Notes: generated by a model from the sequence alone, not told the origin. A stretch of 64,000 bases of DNA from JACPFV01 sp038043245 (GCA_038043245.1 JBBTCH010000001.1:682001-746000), one strand, 5' to 3'; shown: positions 9,137 to 21,424, counted from the stretch's first letter. Program-made: numbers and translations.

Positions 9137-11019
9137 AAGTCTTGAGCGTCATCCCGCCGATGACGCAGCTCAACACGCCCTACCCGTCCACCGCCTACCT
9201 CACCGGTTTTCTGCGCTCGCGCGGCATTGACGCCGTGCAGGAGGACCTCGCCTTGGCACTGGTGCTGCGGCTGTTCTCCGCGCAAGGCTTGTGCGCCATC
9301 CGCGAACGCATCGAAGCGCTGCCGGCGCGCAAACGCACGCCCAAGGTCAAGGCGTTTCTCAAACAGTTCGAGCGTTACCGCAACACCCTCGATGCCGCCA
9401 TCGGTCTGCTGCAGGGGCGCGACCCGACCGTGGCGCACCGCATTGCCTCACGCCAGTTCCTGCCCGAGGGGCCACGCTTCGCCACGCTCGACGAATACAC
9501 CGCGCCTGACGGTGGTGATCCACTGGCGTGGGCGTTCGGCGCGCTCGGCACGCACGACCGCGCGCGCCATTTCGCCACGCTGTATCTGAACGATCTGGCG
9601 GATGTGGTGAAGGACGCGATTGATCCGCGCTTTGAGTTCGTGCGCTATGCCGAATCGCTGGCGCAGAGCCAGCCGAGTTTCGACCCGCTGGCGCAGGCGC
9701 TTGCCACGCCGCCGACCCTGATCGACGAACTGCTGCGCGAGCTGACACTGCAGGCGCTGACGAAACATCAGCCCGACATCGTGCTGCTCTCGGTGCCGTT
9801 TCCCGGCACGGTGTATGCCGCGTTCCGCATCGCGCAAACGATCAAGGCGCAGGATCCACGCATCGTCACCGAGCTTGGCGGCGGCTACGTCAACACCGAA
9901 CTGCGCGAGCTCGCCGAACCACGCGTGTTCGATTTCTTCGATTACGTCACGCTCGATGCCGGCGAAAAACCGGCACTGGCGCTGATCGAGCACCTGCGCG
10001 GCGAGCGGCCGCGCGAAAAACTGGTGCGTACGTTTCTGCGCGAGAAAAACACCGTGCGCTACGTCAACAGCGGCGAAGCGGACATCGCCTTCGCAAAAAT
10101 CGGCACGCCGACCTGGGACGGGTTGCCGCTCGATGGCTATCTCTCGGTGCTGGACATGCTCAACCCCATGCACCGGCTGTGGTCGGACGGCCGCTGGAAC
10201 AAGCTCACCGTGGCGCATGGCTGCTACTGGAAGCAATGCAGCTTCTGCGATGTCAGCCTCGATTACATCTCGCGTTACGACCTCGCCGACGCGGCGACGC
10301 TGGTGGATCGCATCGAGAGCATCGTCAAGGAAACCGGCCAGACGGGGTTTCATTTCGTCGACGAGGCCGCGCCACCCAAGGGCCTGAAGGCGCTCGCCGC
10401 GGAGTTGCAGAAGCGGCAGGTCGCGATTTCCTGGTGGGGCAACATCCGCTTCGAGAAGACCTTCACCCACGAACTCTGCCGCCTGCTCGCCGACAGCGGC
10501 TGCATCGCCATCTCCGGCGGGCTCGAAGTCGCCTCCGACCGCCTGCTGAAACTGATGAAGAAAGGCGTGTCGGTCGCTCAGGTGGCGCGCGTCACCCGCG
10601 CGTTCGCCGACGCCGGTATCCTCGTGCACGCCTATCTGATGTACGGCTTTCCGACCCAGACCGTGCAGGACACGGTGGACTCGCTCGAATACGTGCGCCA
10701 GTTGTTCGCGGCCGGCTGCATCCAGTCCGGATTCTTCCACCGCTTCACCTGCACCGTGCACTCGCCGGTTGGCAAGAACCCGGAACAGTACGGCGTAATG
10801 CTCGCCCCGCTGCCGCCAGGGGCATTCGCCAGAAACGATGTGCCGTTCGTGGATCCGGCCGGCGTTGATCACGACGCGCTTGGCGTGGCGCTGAACAAGG
10901 CGCTGTACAACTACATGCACGGCATCGGCCTCGACCAGGACGTGCGCCATTGGTTCAAGGGCCGCGTGCCGCGCACCTCCGTGCCACGCGATTACATCGT
11001 AAAAGCCCTCGCGACTTGA
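9133..11019 (+). CDS. Radical SAM protein with B12-binding-like N-terminal domain, function unknown
   Basis: 628 residues. The N-terminal part starts KVLSVIPPMTQLNTPYPS and has a Rossmann-like stretch (PDIVLLSVPFPGTVYAAF, then TELGGGYVNTE), as in cobalamin-binding radical SAM enzymes. No DxHxxG cobalamin-ligand motif is visible, so B12 use is uncertain. The 4Fe-4S cluster motif near residues 364-372 reads CYWKQCSFC, a C-x4-C-x2-C spacing rather than the classic C-x3-C-x2-C. A GGLEVASDRLLKLMKKG element and an YLMYGFPTQT element follow, as expected of a radical SAM barrel. It is translationally coupled to gspF. Substrate and reaction are not known. Confidence 0.85.
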   Translation: MKVLSVIPPMTQLNTPYPSTAYLTGFLRSRGIDAVQEDLALALVLRLFSAQGLCAIRERIEALPARKRTPKVKAFLKQFERYRNTLDAAIGLLQGRDPTVAHRIASRQFLPEGPRFATLDEYTAPDGGDPLAWAFGALGTHDRARHFATLYLNDLADVVKDAIDPRFEFVRYAESLAQSQPSFDPLAQALATPPTLIDELLRELTLQALTKHQPDIVLLSVPFPGTVYAAFRIAQTIKAQDPRIVTELGGGYVNTELRELAEPRVFDFFDYVTLDAGEKPALALIEHLRGERPREKLVRTFLREKNTVRYVNSGEADIAFAKIGTPTWDGLPLDGYLSVLDMLNPMHRLWSDGRWNKLTVAHGCYWKQCSFCDVSLDYISRYDLADAATLVDRIESIVKETGQTGFHFVDEAAPPKGLKALAAELQKRQVAISWWGNIRFEKTFTHELCRLLADSGCIAISGGLEVASDRLLKLMKKGVSVAQVARVTRAFADAGILVHAYLMYGFPTQTVQDTVDSLEYVRQLFAAGCIQSGFFHRFTCTVHSPVGKNPEQYGVMLAPLPPGAFARNDVPFVDPAGVDHDALGVALNKALYNYMHGIGLDQDVRHWFKGRVPRTSVPRDYIVKALAT

Positions 11020-11043
11020 AATAAGTCCGCGCGCCCCTATCTT
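11015..11043 (+). promoter_or_regulatory. Candidate heat-shock (sigma-32-like) promoter of clpB
   Basis: CTTGAAA at 11015-11021, a 12-base spacer, then CCCC at 11034-11037 followed by TATCTT at 11038-11043. The parts resemble the sigma-32 signature (CTTGAAA, then a CCCCAT-type -10), which suits a heat-shock gene. Read as a housekeeping promoter it is TTGAAA-16-TATCTT. The -35 overlaps the stop codon of the preceding gene. Only six bases separate the -10 from the clpB ATG. Confidence 0.6.
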
Positions 11044-11049
11044 GGGAAC

Positions 11050-13647
<2,598 letters not shown>

Positions 13648-13702
13648 GCCCGGGCATGGCGTGCGATAATTCGCGCACCATTTCCGTGCCTCCCCGTCCT
13701 GA

Positions 13703-16348
13703 ATGAAGGCTCCTACAAGCGCCTGGCTCGCCAACGCGCTCCAGTCCGTCACCACGTTTTCGCAGCGGTATTCGCTCGGCGTCATCCTCGTCTATCTCGC
13801 GCTGACGGCGGCGGGCACCTGGCTGGCGGCGACGAAACTCGAGGTGGACACCGACACCAACTCGATGATCTCGGAAGACCTGCCGTGGCGGCAGGCCGAG
13901 CGCGCCTACGACCGCGCCTTCCCCGGCACCCAGCACAGCATCGTGGTGCTGATTGAGGGCCGCACGCCGGAAGTCGCCGACGCCACCCGCGACGCGTTGC
14001 GCGAAGCCCTGGGCAAACCCAGCGACGTGATCGCCAGCGTCGAGGACCCGGTGGGGCCGTTCTTCGAGCGCAATGCCCTGCTGTATCTCAACACGCCAGA
14101 GCTGCAAAACCTGGTCACCGATCTGCAGAAGGCGCAGCCGTTCCTCGGCCGCTTGTCGAGCGACCCCAGCCTGTCGGGGCTGATGTCGCTGTTCACCGAT
14201 ATCTTCCGCCACTCGCAATTCCAGCTGCCGATCAAGCTTTCCGACATCACCGACCCGGTCGCCGAGCGCCTGAATGCCGCGGCCAGGGGCGAATCCGAGA
14301 TCCTGTCGTGGCAATCGCTGGTGGCGGGTCAGAAGCTGCCGGACAACGGCCGGCGTTTCCTGATCGTGCGCGCCCAGAACACCGACTCCGAACAAAAAGC
14401 GCTCGACGTGGTGCGCGCCGCTGTCCAGCTGGTGCGTGCGATGCCCGATGTCAGCGCGCGCATCCGGCTCAGCGGCGACATCCCGCTGTGGGTGGATGAA
14501 CTCGAAGCCGCTTTCGATGGCGCCTACCTCTCCGCCTTCGTTTCGCTGGCGCTGATCGCACTGATCCTCTATGTCGGCCTGCAATCGGTGGAACTGGTCG
14601 TCGCCTGCCTGCTGGCGCTGCTCGCGGGCCTGGCCATCACCGCCGGGTTCGCGGTGCTGGCGGTGGGCCGGCTCAACCTGATCTCGGTGGCGTTCTCGAC
14701 CCTGTATATCGGCATCGCCGTGGATTACGGCGTGAATCTCGCCATGCGCTACCGCGAACAGCGTGCCGAAGGCCGCGAACACGGTGCCATCCTCGCCGAG
14801 TCGGGCGGCGATGTCGGCGTCGCCCTGACCCTGTGCGCGCTGACCACTGCCTTCGGCTTCTTCTCGTTCCTGCCGACCAGCTACCACGGCGTCGCCGAGC
14901 TCGGCCTGATCGCCGGCGTCGGCTTGATCATCGGCCTGATCACCACGCTGACCCTGCTACCGGCGCTGATCGACCGCATGCCACCGGCGCATCGCGCCAA
15001 GGTCCGCGAAGCGGGCATGCCGGTGATGCTGGCTGGACTGCTGAATTGGCCGGCGCGCAATCCCAAACCCACGCGCATCATCGCCATCGTGCTGGCGCTC
15101 GGCTCGATCGCGCTGCTGCCGCAGGTCGGCTTCGACTACAACCCGATGCACCTGAAACCGGCGAAGACCGAATCGCTGCAGGTGTACGAGGACCTCACCA
15201 CCTCCGGCGATTCGCCGCTGACACTGTCGGTGCTGACCGATTCCGCGGAAGCCGCCGAAGACCTGGCGAACCGGCTGGAAGCCCTGCCGGGCATCGGCCG
15301 CGTGCTGACGCTCGGGCGGCTGATCCCCTCGGGCCAGGACGAGAAACTGGACCTGATCGACGAACTCAACCTGTCGCTGGGCCTGGGCCTGCCGGCGAAT
15401 CTCAAGTTGCGCGAACCCAACGTCCGTCGCGACCTCAAGGCCCTGCGCGCTCTGCGCGACGCTGCACGCAAGGCGAAAACCGGCGATGCCGAGACCCGCA
15501 CCCGTCTGGCTGACGCGATCGATCTCTGGCTGAATTCGCTGACCGGCCTGCCGCCCGATCAGCAATTGGATCGTCTCGAAGACCTGCAACACGATCTGCT
15601 TGGCGGCCTGCCGCGCCTGCTCGCACTGCTGCACCGCGCGCTGGACGCCAGCGCCGTCACCGCCGAGGACCTGCCGACCAGCCTGCAGTCTCAGTGGGTG
15701 TCGGCCAACGGCCGCCACCGCGTCGAGGTATCCGCCGCCGGCAACCTCAACGACAACCGGGTGCTGATCAATTTCGTCAAGACCGTGCAGAGCGTGGCGC
15801 CGAACGCGACCGGCGCACCGGTGAGCTTCATCGCCAGCGGCCGCACCGTGGTGGAATCGTTCCAGCAGGCGTTCGCCGCCGCCTTCGTCATCATCCTGGT
15901 GCTGCTGCTGGTGCTGCTGCGCAGCGTCAAAGACACGCTGCGTGCGATGGCGCCCTTGGTGCTGGGCTCGCTGCTGATCGGCGCCGCCTGCGTGCTCGCC
16001 GACCTGCCGCTGAACTTCGCCAACGTCATCGCGCTGCCGTTGATGCTCGGCGTCGGCGTGGATAACGGCGTGCTCATCCTCTGGCGCGGCCGTCAGGACG
16101 GCGTGCGCGGCGTCAATCCGGTGCTCAGCGGTACCGGCCGCGCGGTGGCCATTGCCGGCCTGACCACGCTGGTGAGTTTCGCCTCGCTGATGCTGTCGGC
16201 GCACCGCGGCATGGCCAGCATGGGGCTTCTACTGACATTGGCCCTGTTCATCTTCCTCGCCTGTACCTTCCTGATCCTGCCCGCATTGCTGCAAACTTTC
16301 CCTAAAATACGCAATCCCAAACATTCATCCACTCCGACCGTTCCATGA
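13703..16348 (+). CDS. RND/MMPL-family exporter resembling HpnN
   Basis: Inner-membrane RND lipid exporter of 881 residues. Two copies of a large periplasmic loop are each followed by a bundle of about five to six helices (about 265-415 and 735-870), and sterol-sensing-type stretches are seen (VAFSTLYIGIAVDYGVN and ALPLMLGVGVDNGV). HpnN moves hopanoids to the outer membrane; the next gene encodes an MlaC/HpnM-like periplasmic carrier, overlapping by ATGA, which supports HpnN over a mycobacterial-type MmpL. No hopanoid biosynthesis gene is present here, so the lipid cargo is uncertain. A GATAAT box lies 32 bases before the ATG. Confidence 0.8.
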   Translation: MKAPTSAWLANALQSVTTFSQRYSLGVILVYLALTAAGTWLAATKLEVDTDTNSMISEDLPWRQAERAYDRAFPGTQHSIVVLIEGRTPEVADATRDALREALGKPSDVIASVEDPVGPFFERNALLYLNTPELQNLVTDLQKAQPFLGRLSSDPSLSGLMSLFTDIFRHSQFQLPIKLSDITDPVAERLNAAARGESEILSWQSLVAGQKLPDNGRRFLIVRAQNTDSEQKALDVVRAAVQLVRAMPDVSARIRLSGDIPLWVDELEAAFDGAYLSAFVSLALIALILYVGLQSVELVVACLLALLAGLAITAGFAVLAVGRLNLISVAFSTLYIGIAVDYGVNLAMRYREQRAEGREHGAILAESGGDVGVALTLCALTTAFGFFSFLPTSYHGVAELGLIAGVGLIIGLITTLTLLPALIDRMPPAHRAKVREAGMPVMLAGLLNWPARNPKPTRIIAIVLALGSIALLPQVGFDYNPMHLKPAKTESLQVYEDLTTSGDSPLTLSVLTDSAEAAEDLANRLEALPGIGRVLTLGRLIPSGQDEKLDLIDELNLSLGLGLPANLKLREPNVRRDLKALRALRDAARKAKTGDAETRTRLADAIDLWLNSLTGLPPDQQLDRLEDLQHDLLGGLPRLLALLHRALDASAVTAEDLPTSLQSQWVSANGRHRVEVSAAGNLNDNRVLINFVKTVQSVAPNATGAPVSFIASGRTVVESFQQAFAAAFVIILVLLLVLLRSVKDTLRAMAPLVLGSLLIGAACVLADLPLNFANVIALPLMLGVGVDNGVLILWRGRQDGVRGVNPVLSGTGRAVAIAGLTTLVSFASLMLSAHRGMASMGLLLTLALFIFLACTFLILPALLQTFPKIRNPKHSSTPTVP

Positions 16349-16944
16349 AATTTTTCATACTCGCGCTTTCTCTTGCTTCGCTGTCCGCCACGGCCGGTGC
16401 TGCGAACGCCTCCAGCCCTGCCGGCGTCATCGATCATTTCCACGAGACACTGATCGCCGGCATGCAGGGCGGCAATGAACTGGGTTGCAAGGGGCGCGCC
16501 GAGAAACTCAAGCCGGTGATCGACCAAACCTACGACATCCCTTTCCTTGCGGAGAAGGTCCTGCGCCGCGACTGGGGCAAGCTCAGCGCCAAGCAGCGCA
16601 AGCAGTTCACCCACACGCTGCATGATCTGGTCATCACCACCTATGCGTTCGAGTTCTCCTCCTTCAACGATGAAACCTTCGAGACCCTGAAGACCCAGGA
16701 CATGTCGCAGGGCCGCAAGCTGGTGCGCACGCGGCTGCAGATCCCCGGCGACCCGGCGGTGAGCTTCGACTACCTGCTGCAGAAACGCGGCGGCCAGTGG
16801 CGCGTGGTCAACGTCATAACGGAAGGCATCAGCGACCTCGCCGTGCGCGCACAACAATATTCACAGGCGCTGAAAGAGCGCGGCTTCAACGGCATGATTT
16901 CCTGGCTGCGCGAGCAGATCAAGAAAAACCAGACGGATTGCTGA
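16345..16944 (+). CDS. MlaC/Ttg2D/HpnM-family periplasmic phospholipid-binding protein
   Basis: Secreted lipid carrier of 199 residues with a signal peptide (about 1-20, ending TAGA). The mature part matches the MlaC fold: repeated FLAEKVLRRDWGKLSAKQRKQF and FDYLLQKRGGQWRVVNVITEGISDL signatures, the latter typical of the lipid-binding beta-sheet core. The ATG overlaps the exporter's TGA (ATGA), so the pair is co-translated and probably passes lipid from the RND exporter across the periplasm. No mlaBDEF genes are adjacent. Confidence 0.85.
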   Translation: MKFFILALSLASLSATAGAANASSPAGVIDHFHETLIAGMQGGNELGCKGRAEKLKPVIDQTYDIPFLAEKVLRRDWGKLSAKQRKQFTHTLHDLVITTYAFEFSSFNDETFETLKTQDMSQGRKLVRTRLQIPGDPAVSFDYLLQKRGGQWRVVNVITEGISDLAVRAQQYSQALKERGFNGMISWLREQIKKNQTDC

Positions 16945-16961
16945 GGAGAATATTCAGACCC

Positions 16962-19466
16962 ATGAGCCAGTCAGACTTTCCGCGCCTGCGCGGTACTCGC
17001 CACGGACTGGCCTCGTGTTTATTGACGCTGCTGCTGATGACTTCGATAGCGGCGGGGCAGGATGCCGCGCCGGCGTCAGCGGCTGAGCCGGCTCCTGCAA
17101 CGCCTGAGGCTCCGGTCGCCGCCGAAGGCCAGGTCGGCACGCCGCCCGACGACGATGGCATCGAGCCGGGCGTGGTATTGCCGGACATCATCATCACCTC
17201 GCAGAAGTTCAAGCAGCGCCTCGAAGACGTGCCCGCTTCGGTGAGCCAGATCAGCGGCGAATTCATCAACGGCAGCGGCAAGACCAATTTCCAGGATCTC
17301 GCCGAATACCTGCCCAACGTCTCCATCTCGCTGTCGCACTCGGATTCGCTGTTCACCATTCGTGGATTGTCGACGCAGGACACCAATCCCGGCTTTGATC
17401 CTTCGGTCGGCACGGTGATTGACGGCGTGTTCTACGGTCGTGGCCAGTTCCTCGCCGCCTATTTCATGGACATCGACTCCCTCGAAGTCCTGCGCGGACC
17501 GCAGGGAACGCTGTTCGGCAAAAACGCCACCGCCGGTGTCTTCAATCTCACCACCCGCGAGCCCGACCGCGAACTCCAGGCGAGCGTTGAACTGCAAAGT
17601 TCGGGCCTGGGCGACCGCGCCATCCGCCCGGCGATCAACATTCCACTGGGCGAAAGCTGGGGGCTGCGCTTTGCCGCCAACTTCAACGACAACCCCAATG
17701 GCAAACAGATCAATACTTTTCTCAATCGCGTCGAAGGGGATGAGAAAGTCGAGAGCATGCGCCTGCGCCTGGGTTACGACGGTGGGCACGGGCTGAAGCT
17801 GGTGGTCAGCGGCTTCCAGTCGCGCTTTGGCCAGAACAACAACGAGTTCAAGTTTCTGCGCCTGACCGACGGCATGCGCGACCTCGTGCAGAGCTACGAC
17901 CCGCAGATCAACACCGACGACCGTGGCGATTTCCGCAATTCGGCCAACTTCGATTCGCGCAAAGAGTCGATCATCACCGGCGCCTCCGGCACGCTCGAAA
18001 CCGAGGTGGATGGCTTGTTCGGCGTCAAGCAGATGACCCTGAGCCTGATCGGCGGCTACGCCGAGGCCAAGACCCCGCGCTCGGATCTCGACGCCGATTT
18101 TTCACCGGTGCCGTTCATCCACGACCAGGTTGCCGAGCCCAAGCTCTACAGCCAGGTCAGCCAGGAGTTGCGGCTCAACGGTAAAAGCCCCGACCTGTTC
18201 GGCCACGGCCACGGCCTCAACTTCGTCGGCGGTCTCTATTTCGCCTCCTCCGAATACCGCACCTCCGACATCTTCGTGGTCGAGGATCTCGGCGCCGCTT
18301 ACCAGTATTGCAGCGCCTCGGACGGCTTCTGCGCACTGGGCCTGCCGGCGCCGGTGTCGCTGACCAGCTTCATCAGCAACGTGCTCGGCGCACCCAACCA
18401 GGGTCAGGTGTCGCTGGCGCAGCTGAACGACGTCTTCGGCGTGCAGCAAGCCGACGTCAGCCTGCGCCAGACCAACCCCACCTACGGCATCTTCACCCAG
18501 TTCGAGTACTTCTTCAGCCCGGAGCTCGCCGTGATCGGCGGGCTGCGTTACACCTACGAGGAAAAAACCGCGGTCCTGCACAGTTTCTCCGACAGCGAGA
18601 TCATCAAGCGCATCGCCGCGCAGGAGGATTTCGACAGGACGCTCACCCGCATCGAGAGCGACTTCGCGCCCAAGTTCGGACTGAAATGGAAATTCAACGA
18701 GGACGTGGACCTGTATGCCACCTGGGGCAAGGCCTTCAAGAGCGGCGGCTACAACGGCTTTCCGCTGAACCCGAATAACCTCGAATACGAGCCCGAAGAG
18801 GCCTCCAGCTACGAGTTCGGCATCAAGGCCAAGGCCGAATTGTTCGGCGGCCCGGTGCGCATTTCCGGCGCCGGGTTTCTCACCCAGTTCGACAATCTGC
18901 AGGTATCCACCTTCCAGGGTGGAAACTTCATCGTGCTCAACGCCGCCAAAGCGCAGTCGCTGGGCGGCGAGATGGACTTCCGCTGGCGGCCACCGGTACT
19001 GGGCGGCTTCGTCATCACCTCCTCGGCGGGTTACACCGAGGCGACTTATCTGGAATACCGCAACGCGCCGGCAATCTCGGATTCCGGTGACGTTAACCAG
19101 GATCTCACAGGCAAATCCCTGCCGCATGCGCCACGTTGGACCGGCAGCTTCATCCCCAGCTACGAAGTCGAGCTGACGCCGAACTTCCTGTCGTCCGCCG
19201 CGGTCGAGGTGCTCTACCGCAGCCAGCGCTTTCTCGATGTCGACGACGACCCGCGCAAGCTGCAGAAGGACACCACCATGATCAACGCCCATCTGACGCT
19301 CGGCGCGGCCAGCCAGCTGTGGGCGGTGACACTGGGTGTGCAGAACTTCACCAACGTGGTGGTCTACGATCAGGCACTGAACCAGCCGCTGGCGCCAGGC
19401 AACATCTCCGGCGTACGCACCGACAACGGCCGCTACTACACCGCCAATCTCAGCGTTGCTTTTTAA
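16962..19466 (+). CDS. TonB-dependent outer-membrane receptor
   Basis: Outer-membrane transporter of 834 residues. A signal peptide (about 1-33) is followed by a long Ala/Pro/Glu linker (about 34-70) and a plug domain with LPDIIITSQKFKQRLEDVP and SLEVLRGPQGTLFGKNATAG. A 22-strand-type barrel ends in an aromatic residue (NLSVAF), the outer-membrane targeting signal. The start at 16962 gives the signal peptide; the frame is open upstream through the carrier gene in another frame. An AGGAGA sequence lies about 12-15 bases upstream. The plug resembles receptors of the large family seen in sphingomonads and steroid or aromatic degraders, but the substrate cannot be told. Confidence 0.92.
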   Translation: MSQSDFPRLRGTRHGLASCLLTLLLMTSIAAGQDAAPASAAEPAPATPEAPVAAEGQVGTPPDDDGIEPGVVLPDIIITSQKFKQRLEDVPASVSQISGEFINGSGKTNFQDLAEYLPNVSISLSHSDSLFTIRGLSTQDTNPGFDPSVGTVIDGVFYGRGQFLAAYFMDIDSLEVLRGPQGTLFGKNATAGVFNLTTREPDRELQASVELQSSGLGDRAIRPAINIPLGESWGLRFAANFNDNPNGKQINTFLNRVEGDEKVESMRLRLGYDGGHGLKLVVSGFQSRFGQNNNEFKFLRLTDGMRDLVQSYDPQINTDDRGDFRNSANFDSRKESIITGASGTLETEVDGLFGVKQMTLSLIGGYAEAKTPRSDLDADFSPVPFIHDQVAEPKLYSQVSQELRLNGKSPDLFGHGHGLNFVGGLYFASSEYRTSDIFVVEDLGAAYQYCSASDGFCALGLPAPVSLTSFISNVLGAPNQGQVSLAQLNDVFGVQQADVSLRQTNPTYGIFTQFEYFFSPELAVIGGLRYTYEEKTAVLHSFSDSEIIKRIAAQEDFDRTLTRIESDFAPKFGLKWKFNEDVDLYATWGKAFKSGGYNGFPLNPNNLEYEPEEASSYEFGIKAKAELFGGPVRISGAGFLTQFDNLQVSTFQGGNFIVLNAAKAQSLGGEMDFRWRPPVLGGFVITSSAGYTEATYLEYRNAPAISDSGDVNQDLTGKSLPHAPRWTGSFIPSYEVELTPNFLSSAAVEVLYRSQRFLDVDDDPRKLQKDTTMINAHLTLGAASQLWAVTLGVQNFTNVVVYDQALNQPLAPGNISGVRTDNGRYYTANLSVAF

Positions 19467-20346
19467 GTTCGGTCAATTCTTTCACCGCGGCGAGTACGGT
19501 GCGCCACGTGCGCGACTGCACTGAGACCAGCTCGAAGTGACCGACGCCGGCGACGGTGGTCAGTTGCACATCCTGCGACCGCGCGGCAGTGACGAAGTCT
19601 TCGGATTGCTTCAACGGCACGATGGAATCGAGATCGCCGTGAATCAGCCGCACCGGGATTTTCAGCGGCAAGCGCTGGATCGGTGAGGCGTCGGCATAGC
19701 GCGCGGCGACCACGTCCGGCTCACCGCCCATCAGTTTGGCCACCACGGAGTTGCAACTGTTCTTTGGACCGTCGCTGTAGGTTTTCAGATCGCTGATCGC
19801 TGCCAGCGGGATCACGCCGGCCAGCTGCAGCGGATTCTTGAGAAACAGCGCGCTGGACTTCGACAAGTTGTCGCGCGAGGCCAGCCACAGCGCCAGATGG
19901 CCGCCGGCGGAATGACCGAGCGCGACGACACGCTTCAGATCGAGACGATGTTTTTTCGCCAACGCGCGCAGATGGTCGGCGCCTTGAGCCACATCCAGAA
20001 ACGTGCCGGGCCAGCCGCCACCCGGGTCACCCAGTCGCCGGTATTCAATCGTCCACGCCGCGATACCGGCATCGGCGAACGCCTGGCTGAGGCGGGTGAT
20101 GTGCTGGTAATCGAACGAATTGAGCCAGCAACCCCCGTGGACGACCACCACCACCGGAAAAGGCCCCGGCCCTTGGGGGACCCTCAACTCGCCGAACTGC
20201 AAAGGCTCTTTGCCGTAGGCGATGCGCACGGCACTCAAGGGCATCGGCTCCGCCGACAATTCGTTCCAGGTCAGGGTTGTGGCATGTGAGATTGGCATGG
20301 CACTCAGGCTCAGGAACATCGTCAACAATAATTTGCGGGCTTTCAT
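19450..20346 (-). CDS. Secreted alpha/beta hydrolase (esterase/lipase family)
   Basis: 298 residues with a signal peptide (about 1-23, ending SHA). The fold shows an oxyanion HGGCW motif, the nucleophile elbow GHSAGG, a late acidic site in HGDLDSIVP and the catalytic histidine in GVGHFE, giving a Ser-Asp-His triad. It is closest to the BD-FAE/kynurenine-formamidase-like carboxylesterase group. The ATG at 20346 overlaps the tadA TGA as ATGA, which fixes the start. The 3' end overlaps the TonB receptor gene by 17 bases, convergently. Substrate unknown. Confidence 0.85.
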   Translation of the reverse strand: MKARKLLLTMFLSLSAMPISHATTLTWNELSAEPMPLSAVRIAYGKEPLQFGELRVPQGPGPFPVVVVVHGGCWLNSFDYQHITRLSQAFADAGIAAWTIEYRRLGDPGGGWPGTFLDVAQGADHLRALAKKHRLDLKRVVALGHSAGGHLALWLASRDNLSKSSALFLKNPLQLAGVIPLAAISDLKTYSDGPKNSCNSVVAKLMGGEPDVVAARYADASPIQRLPLKIPVRLIHGDLDSIVPLKQSEDFVTAARSQDVQLTTVAGVGHFELVSVQSRTWRTVLAAVKELTELKKQR

Positions 20347-20810
20347 TTTCGGGCCTCGCGCCTGGCGCGGAAGAATGCCGTCAGCATCGTGCCGCATTCA
20401 TCGGAGAGCACCCCGCCGGTCCATTCGCACCGATGATTCAATTTGGGCTGAGAGATCACGTCGTAGACCGAGCGCACCGCGCCCGCGCGCGGATCGTCGG
20501 CACCAAACACCAGACGCTCCAGACGCGCATGCAGGATCACGCCGGCGCACATCACACAGGGCTCCAGCGTGACGTAGAGCGTCAGGCCATTGAGCCGGTA
20601 GTTCTTCAGCGACTGCGCTGCGGCGCGCAAGGCCACCATCTCGGCGTGGGCGCTGGGGTCGTGCGCAGCGATCGGGCAGTTCCAGCCTTCGGCGACCACG
20701 GCATCATCCCGGACCAGTACCGCACCCACGGGAACTTCGCCCAGCTGCCGCGCGCGGTCGGCGAGCGTGAGCGCATGACGCATCCAGCGCACATCGCGTT
20801 CGGCGTTCAC
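20343..20810 (-). CDS. tadA: tRNA-specific adenosine-34 deaminase TadA
   Basis: Cytoplasmic zinc enzyme that converts A34 to inosine in tRNA-Arg(ACG). At 155 residues it has normal length. The zinc and catalytic motifs are HAE (DPSAHAEMVAL) and PCVMCAG. The N-terminal WMRHALTLADRARQLGEVPVGAVLV is the family signature. The start is GTG at 20810, overlapping the upstream gene's TGA as GTGA; longer frames upstream belong to that gene. Part of the guaA-TRIC-tadA-hydrolase run. Confidence 0.96.
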   Translation of the reverse strand: MNAERDVRWMRHALTLADRARQLGEVPVGAVLVRDDAVVAEGWNCPIAAHDPSAHAEMVALRAAAQSLKNYRLNGLTLYVTLEPCVMCAGVILHARLERLVFGADDPRAGAVRSVYDVISQPKLNHRCEWTGGVLSDECGTMLTAFFRARREARK

Positions 20811-21421
20811 CGCTCGCGCTCCGGCAGGCTGAACACCGGCAGTTGCAGGTTCCAGGCAATCGCGGCCAGCCGCAGCGTGGCCACCGTCAGCATGCCGGCA
20901 GCGGCCGCCACAAACCCGGGGGTCAGCGGCTGCAGCGCGACATAGATTGACGCGCCAGCAATGGCGGCGGTGGCGTAGATGTTGCCGCGGCGCAGAATCA
21001 TCGGAATCTCGGCGCACAGCACGTCACGCAGCACACCGCCGAAAACGCCGGTGATCGTACCCATCACCACCGCGATCAGTCCGGGATGGCCAGCGGCGAG
21101 TGCGATCTGCGCACCGCTGATGGTGAAGAACGCCAGACCCAGCGCGTCGGCGATCTGCAGCGCCTTGTGCGGCGGCTGTCGGAACCGCACGTAGACCACG
21201 GTCAGCAGCGAACCGGCGATGATGACGATCAGGTAGCTGCTCTCGGCCAGCCAGAACACCCGGCGGTCCAGCAGCAGGTCACGCAGGGTGCCGCCGCCGA
21301 TGGAGGTGACGATGGCAATGACCACGACGCCCAGAAGATCAAGGCTCTTGCGTCCGGCCGCGAGAGCGCCTGAGATGGCAAAAACGGCGACACCGATCAG
21401 GTCCAGCCAGTACGGCAACAC
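20807..21421 (-). CDS. TRIC-type (UPF0126) membrane cation channel family protein
   Basis: Inner-membrane protein of 204 residues with about seven hydrophobic segments in two repeats. Each repeat contains the family's glycine-rich kink: SIGGGTLRDLLL near residue 40 and GVFGGVLRDVLC near 125. Bacterial homologues form trimeric potassium channels; a role in this organism is not shown. The start is GTG three bases after guaA, and the 3' end overlaps tadA as GTGA, so it sits inside an operon. Confidence 0.9.
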   Translation of the reverse strand: MLPYWLDLIGVAVFAISGALAAGRKSLDLLGVVVIAIVTSIGGGTLRDLLLDRRVFWLAESSYLIVIIAGSLLTVVYVRFRQPPHKALQIADALGLAFFTISGAQIALAAGHPGLIAVVMGTITGVFGGVLRDVLCAEIPMILRRGNIYATAAIAGASIYVALQPLTPGFVAAAAGMLTVATLRLAAIAWNLQLPVFSLPERER

Positions 21422-21424
21422 CGG

